NCBI GenBank assembly: GCA_029961685.1
Contig: JARWKL010000007.1
Span: 6,964,708-7,028,707, forward strand
Reading direction: 5' to 3'
DNA: 64,000 nt
Source: Aristolochia californica
Lineage: Eukaryota > Streptophyta > Magnoliopsida > Piperales > Aristolochiaceae
Both the position numbers and the translations under genes were made by a program. Position 1 is the first letter of the stretch; each line of letters starts with the position of its first letter. Below the pieces are notes generated by a model that saw only the letters and a program-made list of their open reading frames with translations, made no database searches and was not told the origin of the DNA. Below, piece after piece: positions 43,033 to 55,200 of the stretch.

Positions 43033-44241
43033 ATGGATGGGGAGGGGGAAGTGGACAGGCATCGGTCCGGAGCGGCGTCGTTCGCGTCGCTACTATTGAG
43101 TGAGGAAAAACGTCGAACATCTTTAATGCAATCGGTTTTTGAGGCTCCGGCGGTGGCTTCGGCCTTGCCGTCTAAGATGGGGGTCGGAGAGTGCCGCTCC
43201 TGTTCTGTAACGGATGTTTTTGACCGGCCGTTGAGTTATTGCTGCGATGTATCTCCGTCTTGTGCGCCTCCGTCTGTGACCGGGGACGCGGGTAATGATG
43301 GAGGGAAGAAGAAAGAAGAAGAAAGGAGAGAGGATAGAACGGAAGAGGAAGAAGAGAGGGAAAAGCTGTTATCTATATCGTCTAATGTGGATGATGATAA
43401 TGAGGAGGAAGAAGGAGGAGGAGGAGAAGAAAAGGAAGAACAAGAAGAAGAGGAGGAGGAGAAAGAAGAAGTGGTGGAACAGGAGGAAGCAATACATGGA
43501 TCGCACATACGACGATACCAGAGGCGGTTGTCGATTAGGGAGGTCCGGCACTTTCCACCGCCGATCCCTTTGTTGGCCCAGACGGGAAATTTGCAGTGCC
43601 ACATGCCATGGATTCTTAAACGATCTTACAAGAAGGATGGCCGGCTGGTTCTCCGGGAAGTGAAGGTGAAGCACCATGAATTCTTCAGGGCGCATCGATC
43701 CAATGGCCGCCTCACCCTCCAAGTCGTCCACTTTGAAGATTCTTCCCGTGCACACCTAGATCAACATCGACACGAAGAAGAGGAAGAAGAAGAAGAAGAA
43801 GAAAAAGAAAAAGAAGAAGAAGGCGAAGAAGGAGAAGAAGGGACTGAGGCCGATCCACCACCGTCACCGGCATCTCCACGGTCATCTTCCTCCACCATAT
43901 CACCGCCACCACCGGCTTCTTCCACCTCAACGTCTGATCAGGACGAGAAAGGTTTACATGAAATCAATCCACAGGCACCAGCGTCAGTCTCACCATCTAC
44001 TCCCTCTTCATCGTCGCCTTTCTTCTCATCGGATTCACAATCAACGCTGTCCTCGTCCTCATCTTGTAACGATGAGAATGATAATGAAGGTAACGACGTC
44101 GAGAGTTCTATCAAGCCAGACAGGACTGCGACTCTCTGTATCGAAGAGAACATGAATGCGTCAATGGGGATCGTAGGCGGGTGCTTTGCAAATTCTCTGG
44201 TTCAAATGCCGATACCCACGATTAGACCAGTTATAAGTTAG
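43033..44241 (+). CDS. FAF-like (FANTASTIC FOUR domain) protein
   Basis: A single exon of 402 codons from the ATG at 43033 (MDGEGEVDRHRSG). The upstream in-frame codon at 43021 is TTG. The FAF domain lies at residues ~168-235: RRLSIREVRHFPPPIPLL, then YKKDGRLVLREVKV and FFRAHRSNGRLTLQVV, matching the family pattern of FPPP, a DGR.VL strand and an NGRL.L end. Two long acidic, Glu-rich tracts (about 95-155 and 248-275) flank the domain, followed by a Ser/Pro-rich low-complexity region. Known FAFs act on shoot-meristem size through WUS; the longer FAF-like type (Arabidopsis AT5G22090) enhances PP2C co-receptors in abscisic-acid signalling. This longer form suits the second group. Subcellular place cannot be told. 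Confidence 0.88.
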   Translation: MDGEGEVDRHRSGAASFASLLLSEEKRRTSLMQSVFEAPAVASALPSKMGVGECRSCSVTDVFDRPLSYCCDVSPSCAPPSVTGDAGNDGGKKKEEERREDRTEEEEEREKLLSISSNVDDDNEEEEGGGGEEKEEQEEEEEEKEEVVEQEEAIHGSHIRRYQRRLSIREVRHFPPPIPLLAQTGNLQCHMPWILKRSYKKDGRLVLREVKVKHHEFFRAHRSNGRLTLQVVHFEDSSRAHLDQHRHEEEEEEEEEEKEKEEEGEEGEEGTEADPPPSPASPRSSSSTISPPPPASSTSTSDQDEKGLHEINPQAPASVSPSTPSSSSPFFSSDSQSTLSSSSSCNDENDNEGNDVESSIKPDRTATLCIEENMNASMGIVGGCFANSLVQMPIPTIRPVIS

Positions 44242-45014
44242 ATGAGTTTCAGGGAAGAAGATAGGTGCTCGCTTCCATGTTTGTCTTTCTTCATGAGAAA
44301 AACAAGACGAACAAGGAGAAAGTTTTGTTCTGGTTTTTGGATTTTTGTTTTTTCTTTCTTTTTTACAACATTAGATGGTAGAAACGACAATAGGAGTGGC
44401 AGAGATTCTTGTTACAGTAGCTAGAGTTATTTTCTCTGTTGATTCATATCTTGCATCTCTGCTAGAACTGGGTCTGTTTTTTTTTATATATATGTATGTA
44501 AATAAAAAAAAATCGACGTTAACATTGAAGTTTCAAAGACATCCATCAACCGAAAACTGATTCAAAATCTTTCAAAGCTTCAATTTGAGTTTCATCTTGT
44601 TCTTCCCTCTCCCTCCTCTGAAGCTACATTCTTCAATCACACATTTTCTTTACGATTTTGTGTTTCTTCATCAAACATGAGGTTATTAATCTGTTTTTTG
44701 TTTATGTAGCAAACAATAAAATCTCTGACCATTAAATTAACAATTTCTAGCTTCAGCCATCTTAGTCCCCCAGATTTGATCTGCCAGAAAAAAGGTCTGA
44801 AACTTTATTATCTTCTGCGTCTCCCAGATATGATTCTAATTTCTAACTCTATTCAGGTTCAAATTTCAAAAAATCCCATGCAAAGCAATCACATCATTCT
44901 TCATTCTCGTGGGTCAATGCTTCATCAATTCACACATAGTAACATTCAGAAGAAAAAACTAAATTTTAACTGATATTCCTTCAAAACCAGACAAACTCGA
45001 CCCAGAACGCCAAT
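44242..45014. other. FAF-like 3' UTR and intergenic DNA
   Basis: A T-rich tail near 44,480 followed by AT-rich DNA. No further gene is recognised. Confidence 0.5.
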
Positions 45015-45287
45015 TCACATTTCTTTAAATGAAATATCTGGAAGACAGCCGAGAGGCGGGTGTCTCAGTGTAGCACTTCCCAAGGAGCGACTCCCATAAA
45101 TGAGCCCCTTCCAGTTTCCTCTCACGGATGCAACTGTCTGCGCCACGATGGGCCGGTCAGATGTCAACGCAGTAAAAATCCAGTCACGAAACGACATCAA
45201 CAGCAAGGTGGCGTTCGCCTGAGAACGGGGAGCCGGCAGGCGGCCAGGTAGATTGCTTTGAGCCTTTGACACCGACTGCTTGTTCAT
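45015..45287 (-). CDS. Small hypothetical protein, 90 codons
   Basis: An ATG-started frame (MNKQSVSKAQSNLPGRLPAP) runs to a stop with balanced amino-acid use. It lies in a GC-richer island within AT-rich DNA and contains FRDWIFTALTSDRPIVAQTV and GLIYGSRSLGSATLR. I do not recognise a family. It could be a small conserved plant protein or a chance frame. No splice sites or close promoter signals were identified. Confidence 0.35.
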   Translation of the reverse strand: MNKQSVSKAQSNLPGRLPAPRSQANATLLLMSFRDWIFTALTSDRPIVAQTVASVRGNWKGLIYGSRSLGSATLRHPPLGCLPDISFKEM

Positions 45288-45789
45288 GGAGGTCTGTGTG
45301 GACGATCATGTGGACGGTGGGGAGGACAAGTGTAAGGTGGAAGATGGGAGGAGTGGTGGAACGGGGTGGGTGGAAAGATGGCCGGACGGATCGGAAGAAA
45401 AATCTGAGAGGAGATACCTACCCAGAAACTGCAGAACGTGAGTCGTGCTTGAGGAAAATTTCAGATAATTACCACGACTTGGGTGTTGTTTCCATAGGAT
45501 TTGAATGCATGAGGCGAAAGTGATAACGCAAATGGATATATGCGTCGTTGAGAATTAATGGAAGAAGGTGGATTGCAGAAGAATTCCTCTGTGACATGAA
45601 ACGCGCAGATTTTAGAAGAACATCTCTGCACTATGAAAGCAGAGATGGCGAGGAGACCGCTAAAACCTAAAATCTTCTATAATATGAAATTATTCCCCAT
45701 AGTAATATGACCAAAATGGTTAATTAAAAAAAAAAAAAAACTCCACCTTATTTTTTAGTGAATTTTGCTAACGAATTTTTCTTAAATTT

Positions 45790-46300
45790 AGTGTGGGCAA
45801 AAGCCTATTTTCTTGTAGTAAATCAACAATTCAGGTTAGGGTTAGACTTACCTCATGGATTCGGAGCGAATATCTCAATTACTAATTTTCAATTCAGTTA
45901 ATTTAGATTTTTAAGTGCGAGAGTAAAAGTCCATTTTCTTGTAGTAAATCAATAATTCGGGTTAGGGTTAGATGTTATGGTCCTGGGTTAAGTACCTATG
46001 CATTCCGCTTCTAACAGGCTAGTTTTTTGGATAGCATTGGCTAGGTGCTTAACATTAGACTTATCTCATCGATTTTGGGTGAATATCTCGATTACTAATT
46101 TTTAATTCAATCAATTTAGATTTTTAAGTGTGCTGATAGAAGGCCATTTTCTTGTAGTAAATCGACAATTCAGGTTAGCGTGGGCAGAAGTCCATTTTCT
46201 TGTAGTAAATCAACAATTCGAGTTAGGGTTAGACTTACCTCATTGATTCTAGGCAAATCTTTCGATTACTAATTTTCAATTCAATCAATTTAGATTTTTT
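45790..46300 (+). repeat. Diverged ~128-bp tandem repeats
   Basis: About three full and one partial unit contain CCATTTTCTTGTAGTAAATC, then AATTCAGGTTAGGGTTAGAC, CTCAATTACTAATTTTCAAT and TTTAGATTTTTAAGTG. One unit is interrupted by the solo LTR at 45973-46054. The TTTTCTTGTAGT word resembles the end of plant CACTA elements, and CACTACAAGAAAA occurs at 46620-46632. The array may be subterminal DNA of such an element. Confidence 0.75.
45973..46054 (+). mobile_element. 82-bp solo LTR related to the TRIM
   Basis: It starts TGTTATGGTCCTGGGTTA and ends GGCTAGGTGCTTAACA, matching the 3' two-thirds of the TRIM LTR at 41473-41601 with substitutions. TTAGA lies on both sides (45968-45972 and 46055-46059), a perfect 5-bp target duplication. 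The flanking repeat unit reads through once the insert and one TTAGA are removed. Confidence 0.82.
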
Positions 46301-48662
46301 TAAATACTCAAATACCATGACAAACAAATAAATTAATAAGACAAGATTGTCCTGAACTATAATTTACGATTTTAAATATTTTTTAAATGAAAGTTTTTAT
46401 GTAATTTACAAGAATTCTTGATAATATAAAATTATCAACAAAAATAAAAATAATTATTGATAATAATTTATAAGGAAGTGAATAAATGATTTTTTAACTA
46501 ATAATTTTTTAAAAAATTAAAAAAAATTATAATTAATGGAGCTTTAGATATTTTAATTAATAAGGTCATTTAGGCATTTTGATTGTTAAAGGAAAATTGT
46601 TAATACATTGCATTAAAGACACTACAAGAAAATAACTTTCCTCTAATAATATTTTTTTGTGACCACCACTCTCTAATAATTTGAGGAATTTGGTTTAAAT
46701 TATTAGTGAAAATTAAATAAAATTTCAGAGTTGAAAATCCTTATATTTATTTTCTTGAGGTGAAGATGTGATTATTTTATTTATTTAATATACAATAGAT
46801 AATAACTAATTAAATTTTAAAATGGATGTTACAATTTTATCCTTGTACTCAATTCTCAGGAAAATAATAAACTTCAACTTCCTTTCCATCGATGAAAAGT
46901 TTAAAGAAAAGAGAGGGCAAGTAGTTCTCCTCCTCTTTCGATAGAGAGAAGGGCGAAAAGTGGAAAAAAATTTGATGGCTTTTAATGTAGGTCTTGAACG
47001 TGTGATACATAGTTATTCAAATCATAATTTTTTGCAAGGGTATTTTGGTCATTTTATAATAAGAATGAGCTTATACAAGCATTTAGTATTTTGTGATATT
47101 TAAAAAAAATACTAAATGCTTTATTTAAAAAAAATACAAACACTTTTTATAAAAAATAAATACTTTATTTATTTGAATAATATTTTATTTCATTATATTT
47201 ATTTCTATTTTATCATTAGAAATAATAAAATAAAAATATCAAAACTAATATAATATATATGAGATATAAATATATGTATAATAACAATAAATCACATTTA
47301 AAGTCATTTAATTGAGATTTAACCATGGTATTATGACTCGATAACTCGTAACTCAGTCAAGTTGACTCCTATTTGAGTCTGAGCGGGTTGGTTTAGAGTG
47401 GCCCGATTCCCTTGAGTTAGAGTCGAGTCCACCTAAGCTTCATTTTTTTCCAATTTAGATAATACGTTTTTATTAAACTTAGAATTGATCATGTTGATCA
47501 AGGGCTGAAATTTCATCGATGAACCCATCTTGATGGCGGAGCTTCATCGTGTTAGCGGAGTTTGCGGAGCCGAGGAAGCGGATCAGGATTGGAAAATCCG
47601 AGAAGGCATTCCTTTGGCCCTCAATTGTGGCTTAGAGCGAGACAGCGAGTAGATGAGACTTCAGAGCCAAGAAGACTGAGCGATGAGACTGGAGGCGGTC
47701 TGGCCCCTGAAAAGTTAGGGTTTCCTTTTCGTCATTTCTGATCTTTATTCTAGGTATTGTTTCGTTTGGATCTGCCCTTCATCTGTATCTTGTTTTGCCT
47801 TTGATATGGATTCCAGAAAGTGCTTTTTTTATTCCACCGAGTTCTCGCTGGTTTAGGATTGGTAAATATATTTCATCCGTGGGTGTTTCTTTCTTCGAGA
47901 GGTGCTGGAATTGTAGCTACTTATGGTTAGAGACTTGATCCTTGCATTTTCGGTTGTCATTTAGTCGGAAATTTGTGTATTGTCTCTTTTCCCTGGGAAT
48001 TGTTGGAGGAGACGGTTAACCTGTGTTGGAGTTTAGCTCTGGGTGTTCCTTTTGTATAATTTGGGTTGGGATCGCGATGGAGCGTGTTTTTCTTTTCGGG
48101 ATTTCGAGCGAGGACTGTGTGGCTCGCGTGAGAAAGAGGAGGACGGCTTTTGAAGTGGGATTTCTAGGAATTTAGTGGTTTCTCTTGGTGGAGAGGTCAT
48201 GACATTGTTTATTTGAATGAGAAACCTAAGTGACCTGTGCTCAATTCCGGCAAGGACGTCGGTGTAAATTTAACCTTTCGAAACTCTTTGAAGAGGGATA
48301 TCTTCGGTTGTCTTTTTATAACTTTACTTTTATATATATCTGTCCGTTGATTTTTCAATTGTTGATAAACATGCGGAAATCTACAGTTTACTACTATTAT
48401 TGCTTCTATTATCAGAGAGCTTTCCATGTTAAAAGTGAGAAGACTTCTGTCGAAATGTGTTTGTGCCATGTCTTAATTCCTAAACCTTTGGAAGATATTC
48501 TTCTGATGAATTTCTTTCTCATTTGTCTTTGTTTCTTAATTTCATTCCAGGATCAGGTTTCATTGCTACTGTAAGTTATCAGGCAGGCAAAGTAAGTTCA
48601 TGAAACTATAATCCTACGTTCTTCAATTTGGGTTATCTTGAAGCTAAAGTGAGAAGAGATTG
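46301..48662. other. AT-rich intergenic DNA and leader of the kelch F-box gene
   Basis: 46,301-47,480 is AT-rich with poly-A/T runs and no gene. From about 47,500 it becomes leader-like. A probable leader intron runs from GTATTG at ~47754 to the acceptor CATTCCAG at ~48550. No other coding sequence is recognised. Confidence 0.5.
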
Positions 48663-50085
48663 ATGGGGGCATTCTTGAGTTTGGCTGGTACTAAGTCTCG
48701 GACTAGCGAGTACCTTGAGGGTACACAAACTGATTGCAAGAGGCTGAGGATGTCATCAAGCTTTGGTGATGATAGCCCACGCTTGATTCCCAGTCTTCCT
48801 GATGAGATATCAATTCAGATACTGGCAAGATTACCTAGGATCTGCTACCTGAATGTGAAATTGGTATCACATAGCTGGAAAGATGCAGTAAAGTTCTGAG
48901 ATATACAACTTGCGGAAAGAACTAGGGACAACAGAGGAATGGCTTTACATGTTGACAAAGATAGATGAAGATAAACTTAGCTGGCATGCTCTGGACCCTC
49001 TGTCCAAGAAATGGCAAAGGTTACCACCCATGCCAAATGTTGTGTATGAAGATGAATTCAAGTGGGGCTTATCTGGTGTTCGGATGTGGAATGTGGTGGG
49101 TTCCAGCATCAAAATTGCTGATGTTATAAGGGGATGGCTGGGGCGGAAAGATGCATTGGATCGAATGCCCTTCTGTGGTTCTGCTATTGGTGCTGTTGAT
49201 GGCTGCCTTTATGTCTTGGGAGGCTTCTCTAGGGCTTCAGCAATGAGATGTGTTTGGCAGTATGATCCACGTACAAATTCATGGAGTGAGGCAAGTTCCA
49301 TGACCACTGGTAGGGCTTATTGCAAGACGGCTCTCCTAAACAACAAGCTTTATGTTGTCGGAGGGGTAAGCAGGGGTAAAGGTGGCTTAACCCCTCTCCA
49401 ATCTGCAGAAATGTTTGATCCCTCAAAAGGTGTATGGTCCGAAGTGCCAAGTATGCCCTTCTCTAGGGCTCAGGTACTGCCAACTGCCTTTTTAGCGGAC
49501 ATGCTAAAGCCTATTGCAACAGGAATGACTTCCTACAGAGGAAGATTGTGTGTGCCTCAAAGCTTGTATTCATGGCCCTTCTTTGTTGATGTTGGGGGAG
49601 AAATTTATGACCCAGAGACAAATGAATGGGTAGAAATGCCAAATGGCATGGGAGAGGGTTGGCCGGCAAGACAGGCTGGTACTAAACTCAGTGTTGTAGT
49701 TGGCGGGGAGTTATATGCTTTGGACCCTTCAAGTTCTCTAGATAATGGGAAGATCAAGATGTATGATCACCGGGAGGATACCTGGAAAGTCATTGTGAAT
49801 AAGGTTCCTATTCGGGATTTCACCGATTCAGAATCGCCATATTTACTCGCCGGGTTTCTGGGAAAGCTTCATGTCATCACGAAAGATGCAAGTCATGGGG
49901 TAGCAGTGCTACAGGCTGATATACAGATGCAAGCAGGTCCTTCAACTTCCTCGTCTCCTCCCCCCAACCCCACGAGTGCAAACCAAGATTCATCTGTAGA
50001 AACTGAGGCAGATGTTTGGCAAGTGATTGCCAAAAAGAATTTCGGCTCAGCTGAACTTGTCAGTTGCCAAGTTCTCGACATTTAG
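48663..50085 (+). CDS. Kelch-repeat F-box protein with a frameshift between domains
   Basis: The frame from ATG 48663 (MGAFLSLAGTKSRTSEYLEG) encodes an F-box at residues ~40-76 (IPSLPDEISIQILARLPRI to LVSHSWKDAV) and then stops at 48897-48899. The kelch part is open from 48892 to 50085: SSEIYNLRKELGTTEEWLY, LDPLSKKWQRLPPMP, then kelch repeats VDGCLYVLGGFSRAS, YDPRTNSWSEASSM, LYVVGGVSRGKGG and GGEIYDPETNEWVEMP. The two parts overlap in different frames; one extra base (or two missing) near 48891 explains this. It is the homologue of Arabidopsis At1g22040, a substrate-binding subunit of SCF ubiquitin ligases. The ~395 kelch codons show no other damage, so the shift is either very recent or a sequence error. 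Gene order with the MUB gene supports identity. Confidence 0.85.
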
Positions 50086-53000
50086 CAGCAAACTAAGAGC
50101 ATATATGGTGTCTTGTCTGCTTCAGCCACCACAAGGGGTGGTGGTCCTTCCAGGGCATTACTGCAGTGCCTTATATAGGAATGGGACTGCTCCAGTCAAA
50201 TTCTTATACTTACAAAATATATATAGTATTTATTGTGTTCTGGTGAGGGCTCTACCAGTCACAGCTTTCATCGCTTTGTGGATCCATTTTGATATAGCAT
50301 CTGTCAAGTGTTCTCTTGTGTATTTGCGAAATAACATTTCCAAATGTAAGTGAGTAGCCACTTTAGTGTTCACTGCATTGCCTGCTATTAAATTGGTTTC
50401 TGGCACCTGCATTACGATCTCTCGTCTCTTCATGATTCTGCCCCATCTTTCTTGTTCATAATATGAACCACAGAGACTCATCACGTCATTGGCGATACCT
50501 TATGATTCTGCTGCAAGTGAATAAGTATTTTTTAATAAATTTTTTTTATTATTATTTTGTTTCTTACGTAAGAACATAAATGATGTTCTAATAACTGTAA
50601 AAATCCGATTCTTAACTCTTATATATCCAAGAATATGTTTCAAAATGACAATGTTGAGAAGGCGGATTATAAACTTAATTTTTATTTTCTGAAACATTTA
50701 TAGCTTTTAATTTTTATTTAGTAATCAGGCAATACTTAAACCGAAATATGAAATTAATTGTTTTTTCCTTAGTCAAAATACAAATCTAGTTTCAGCACAG
50801 AATTTTTGCAAATTTTTAATTATATCTAGTGTAACTGCTCCTAGAAATTGTCCGAGAGATCCACTAGAAATGGCGAGCGGGCGCTTACATGCCTCAATGA
50901 TGCTCTTCAATGTTTCGACCTGAAGGGAAGAAACAAATTGCAAATGCATCCGTTACTGTTGATGGAGTAACCAGAGTAACTGCTTCCACTACTTATGAGG
51001 ATAGCCCAGTCATCAGAACTTCCATCACGGAGAATCACTGAAGTCCATTTGGAGCATCAATGGGCAAAGCTCATCAGTTGTGGAAGGAAATCCTGTCGAA
51101 ATTTTAATCTTACTTTAACAACTTACCTGGGGAAAGCTTCTTTGCTTATTACGCAGGATTTAATTGAGAAAGCACGAGAAAAGTTGGAGAACAGAAGTTT
51201 CTGAGCATGAAATATTTTATTATTCACGGACCTTTTTATTGATTTTTTTCTTATAAATGTAATTCCCTGACCTGAATTTCTGCGCTCTGGTTCATTGTGG
51301 CAAGACTGTTTGGTTTTGTAAAGTGTTAGAGATCAAAAAAACAAACAGGGGGATAGGGAGTTGGAGTTGGCCAATCTCCACAGACACTGTCATTTCCAGT
51401 ATTTGGGTTCTCAATGGAGATAATGACCGACTGAATGGCGCCGTCTACCTGTTTGTGGGTTTGACAAAATCAACTTTTTATACTCTGATTTCTATAAAAC
51501 AACAGGGAGCACTACAGTAGCCGCATGGGGTGGAAGGCCCTTGCGTCCTGCCTGCACATGAATATGGTATAATGAGAAAGTCTAGGAGCTGTCATATGCC
51601 TTTTCTTTCCTTTTCTAGTACTGACTCTGAAGTGGGTGCTTCCTTTTCATTTCAGATTAGGGCTCTTCTGTTTGGAGTAACTGATACTAGTTCCCTGGCT
51701 GCCAAAGGATGGTCTCTACCATTTCATTCATGGTTCGTTAGACCGTCAAATTTTGGCAGTGATCAAGTGTATCCTCTGTTTGCCACTTGGTTTCCTCTTT
51801 CCATATCAATTCACACTGTCTTAGAACTGTTCATCTGAAGCATACAAGCTAAAAGAACAAAAGATGAACAATTATTCTTTCATCTTTTATCCGTTGCTGT
51901 GTTCATACTGTTTTCAAATTTTGGGTCCTAAAAAAACTATCCGAGAGACTTGCACTTGCAAACACTGAGAACCCAGATTTTACCTAGTAAAGTATTTTAA
52001 CTGCGCAGCCGTATCTGTTCTAGTAATTCTGAGCACTTGATGATTTAGAAAGATCAGTGTCCAGTTCTCTGTGGTAGATTATACTTTTCTTCTTACTGTA
52101 ATCCCAAAGTAAGTGAGAAATGTTCAGAAGAAAGAAACCTGTTTCTAGTAGCCCTTAGCTTCTACTCTGAAGCACATAAAACTAGTTTTGGTATAATCTT
52201 CTACTAAAGAATGGTATGATGCAATGACTATATCGCATTCAAGGACCACCATTGATCAGGTTTTCCATGTTAGTGTATTTGATTTAGATTGATTTACACC
52301 GACTGCCTAAACTCCGGTTTGCCTGATTCTACTATGCTGCACTTTAAAATATTGACGTCTCTCCTCTGTGTATTCCTCCCGGTTCTGATGGATGCCCATT
52401 TCTCAGTTTGTCAGCCTCCAACAAACAGCTTCTTAGCTTGGATTCCTACCCAATACTATTTACATTTCTTGACGGTAAATTCCCAGTATATGATGACCTG
52501 CTCAAGTCAAAGTTCAGTCTCATGTTTTCTCAGAAGTTAGTTAGGATTAGTTTCTTATGAGGGGGAGAATCCACTTAAATCTTTGTTTGCCAATCACTCA
52601 AAAATGTTTAGAAGAATATTGAAGATGGCATCTAATTCACTTTCAGCGTCATGTTTGCCACTATCTTTCTTCCATCTTTGTTTTGGTTTGTGCATGCTTC
52701 CTCATAAAGCAAATAACTATGTTGCATTGACTGTTATTTCCACTGTCGTGACTTCTCTGGTAGCATTTATATTCATGTTCATGGAATATGCAATTGACTT
52801 TTCTTGGTTTCTACCTTTTTCTGGAAGAAAGTGATGGTATAAACTGATCATAGAACCCCACTTGTTCATTTACTTGTGCGGATCACGACATTGTAAGTGA
52901 AAAGAAAGTGGTTCCTTAAAGACATCATCCATTTAAGAAACCTTCCTCTTGCTTCTTAAAGCACCTAACCTTATTAAAATAATATCCAAATCGTTGAAGA

Positions 53001-55200
53001 GGCAGCCACCTAGTGAATTACCACTTTTGTTCAGGACAGCCTCCTTCTCTGCTGGCAAGTCAATAAAGGTTTATCAATTAACAACTTGATAGTATCTAAA
53101 GATTGCTGCCACATGCATATCTTATACATAATCAATGATGTTAGTGCTCAGAGGCATATCTGTCTGTCTTTATGGAGCTGGAAGGTGCAATACCCAGAAC
53201 ATTTTTTACTCTGTTTAATATTTGTTTCATTTGTTTATTCTATGTTAGAGAAAAAGAAAACCTGTTCCATGGTTCACGAGTGGCAGTTCCTATTTTGATT
53301 CCTATTTTAAACATAATTCTTTGATGTCATATTCTAAATCATTTTATTTTTGGCTACTTTCTCAGAATTTTCTTTTTTAGTTTTATCTTGAACAGCATGT
53401 AAGTTAAGATCTATAAAGATCACCACACATCTGATTTCCAACAGGTGAAAACACTGTAGCAACATATTATTCTTATAAGCAAATGGAGAAAAGCCTAAAA
53501 AGAAGTTTTCTCCATTATGAGAATCAAAACTGTTGCTGTCAGTCTGGGTGGTTTGAGACTTTATAGGTTGGTAAATGTGGGATTTATAATGCTTCTTATT
53601 ATTGGAAAAAGCCACTAACTTCCCAGTGGATGCAACACCAGTTGACATCTTCAACACCACAATTATGACAATCAGAGAATGGAAATTGTTTGTGAGCATA
53701 TAAGAGGTTGGTGCAACTGTTGAACCTCCAATTCCAGTTCAATGAAATCCAATATCACAGTTACTTGGGCTGCAGAAACTGGTTTCACTGGCAAGGAAAT
53801 GCCAAGAAATTTGAGTTGAAAAAAGTTATAATTAGTCTCATATACAAGCAAAAGAACTTGAAGAAAAGCTTTGCCAGAATAATATCAAGTCTGCTTAGAA
53901 GTTAGGTTGCTTATTACATAAAAGGGAGGGGAGAAATTACTTCCAGAGATAGGGGAGTTGGGTGGGGTTCATATAATGAAGACAAGATGCTATCTTTTCA
54001 CATACATCAAAGGAAGGTATTGCTTCTTTTCCTTGGTAAGAAACAGAAAAAGCTTCATGTTCTGTGCTTTGCTTTCCAGGTAAAAAGAGCATCAGAGTCT
54101 CTTGAATCTGGACCAATAATCAGTTTTCATTTTTGTTTCTGCCCATGAAGAAATTGGGAAGAGTTTACAATTATCTCCACTACCAATCTCTTCTCAGAAA
54201 TTTATGAACAACTAGTGTAAACCTAATTAGAAAGAAAATTCATGACCAACTGATATCATAACTGTAGTATTTTCTACAAAAACAAAAAAACAAAAAAATC
54301 ATATAGATGAAGAAAGTAGGCCAACTGTTACTTTGTTTTCCTCCTTCAATTATTGGTTAGAATGGATCTGTCCTCAACTGCTCAGGAAACAGGACCACTT
54401 TTTAGGTTTTGGGTAAGCAAAGGGACCACTCTTGATGGTTTTCTTAAAGAATGGAGTTTGAAGACTTGCATAAACTTGAAGATTATGATAGAATGTAAGT
54501 GGGCTATTTGAAATTTTTTGTGTTGCCATGTTTGAGGCAAAAACATCAAGATAATAATTTCCACATTATATGCTCATGAATCATATAATTAAGCTTCAAA
54601 TTAGCATCATACTTCATGTAAAAAACTGTTCTTTTATTTAAATTTGTTCACACCTATTGACACTCTAGTTTTATTTTTTACTCTTTAAAATGGTCACACT
54701 CTTTATTTCCTTATTTTGATATATGTAATAAAAAATGTTGAATTTAAATTTAATTATTATATTTTTTAGAGAAGTAAACATAATTTACATCAATTATTGT
54801 CATTTTTATATGATTTTATAATGTGAACAACCCTAAGAATTAACACTTCATATACACTTCCTTGCTCTTTTGGCTCTCTCAAGGGCCCACTTCCTGCCTT
54901 ACAAAACAGAAGAAAAGATGGGCCCATTAGTGACGTGGAAATTTCCACAATACCCTTTATTCTGTGGAATCCATCTACTTGGGAATTTGGGCCCACTACT
55001 GTCATGTAAATTACTATAATACCCTTTATTTGTGGGAGCCATGTATACCTTGGAAAGGTGGGGGCCCTTGTGTAAATAGGATTTGGAGACGATTTTGGAG
55101 TTAAAAATTATTGCAAATAGTGGTGGTTGTGTAAATATGGTAGAAATGGGGAGTTTTTAATATTAAAAAGTAATTTATCAATCATTTTCTTTCTCCCTGA
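50086..55200. other. Long intergenic region; no gene recognised
   Basis: 50,086-50,350 is likely kelch gene 3' UTR. The remaining ~4.8 kb has only short frames in all directions and no protein family I recognise; a non-coding transcript cannot be excluded. 54,880-55,060 repeats a ~75-bp unit twice (GGGCCCAC...ACTATAATACCCTTTATT). No transposon ends were found. Confidence 0.5.

Noticed and set aside
43236..43930. Ser-, Leu- and Phe-rich minus-strand frames
   Set aside because: They are shadows of the Glu-rich FAF-like coding sequence.
45830..45970. Telomere-like GGTTAGGGTTAG words
   Set aside because: Only one or two units occur, within a longer diverged repeat; plant telomeres need long TTTAGGG arrays.
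51323..53905. Several 60-120-codon frames downstream of the kelch gene
   Set aside because: Frames are short, on both strands, with no splice logic or recognisable family.
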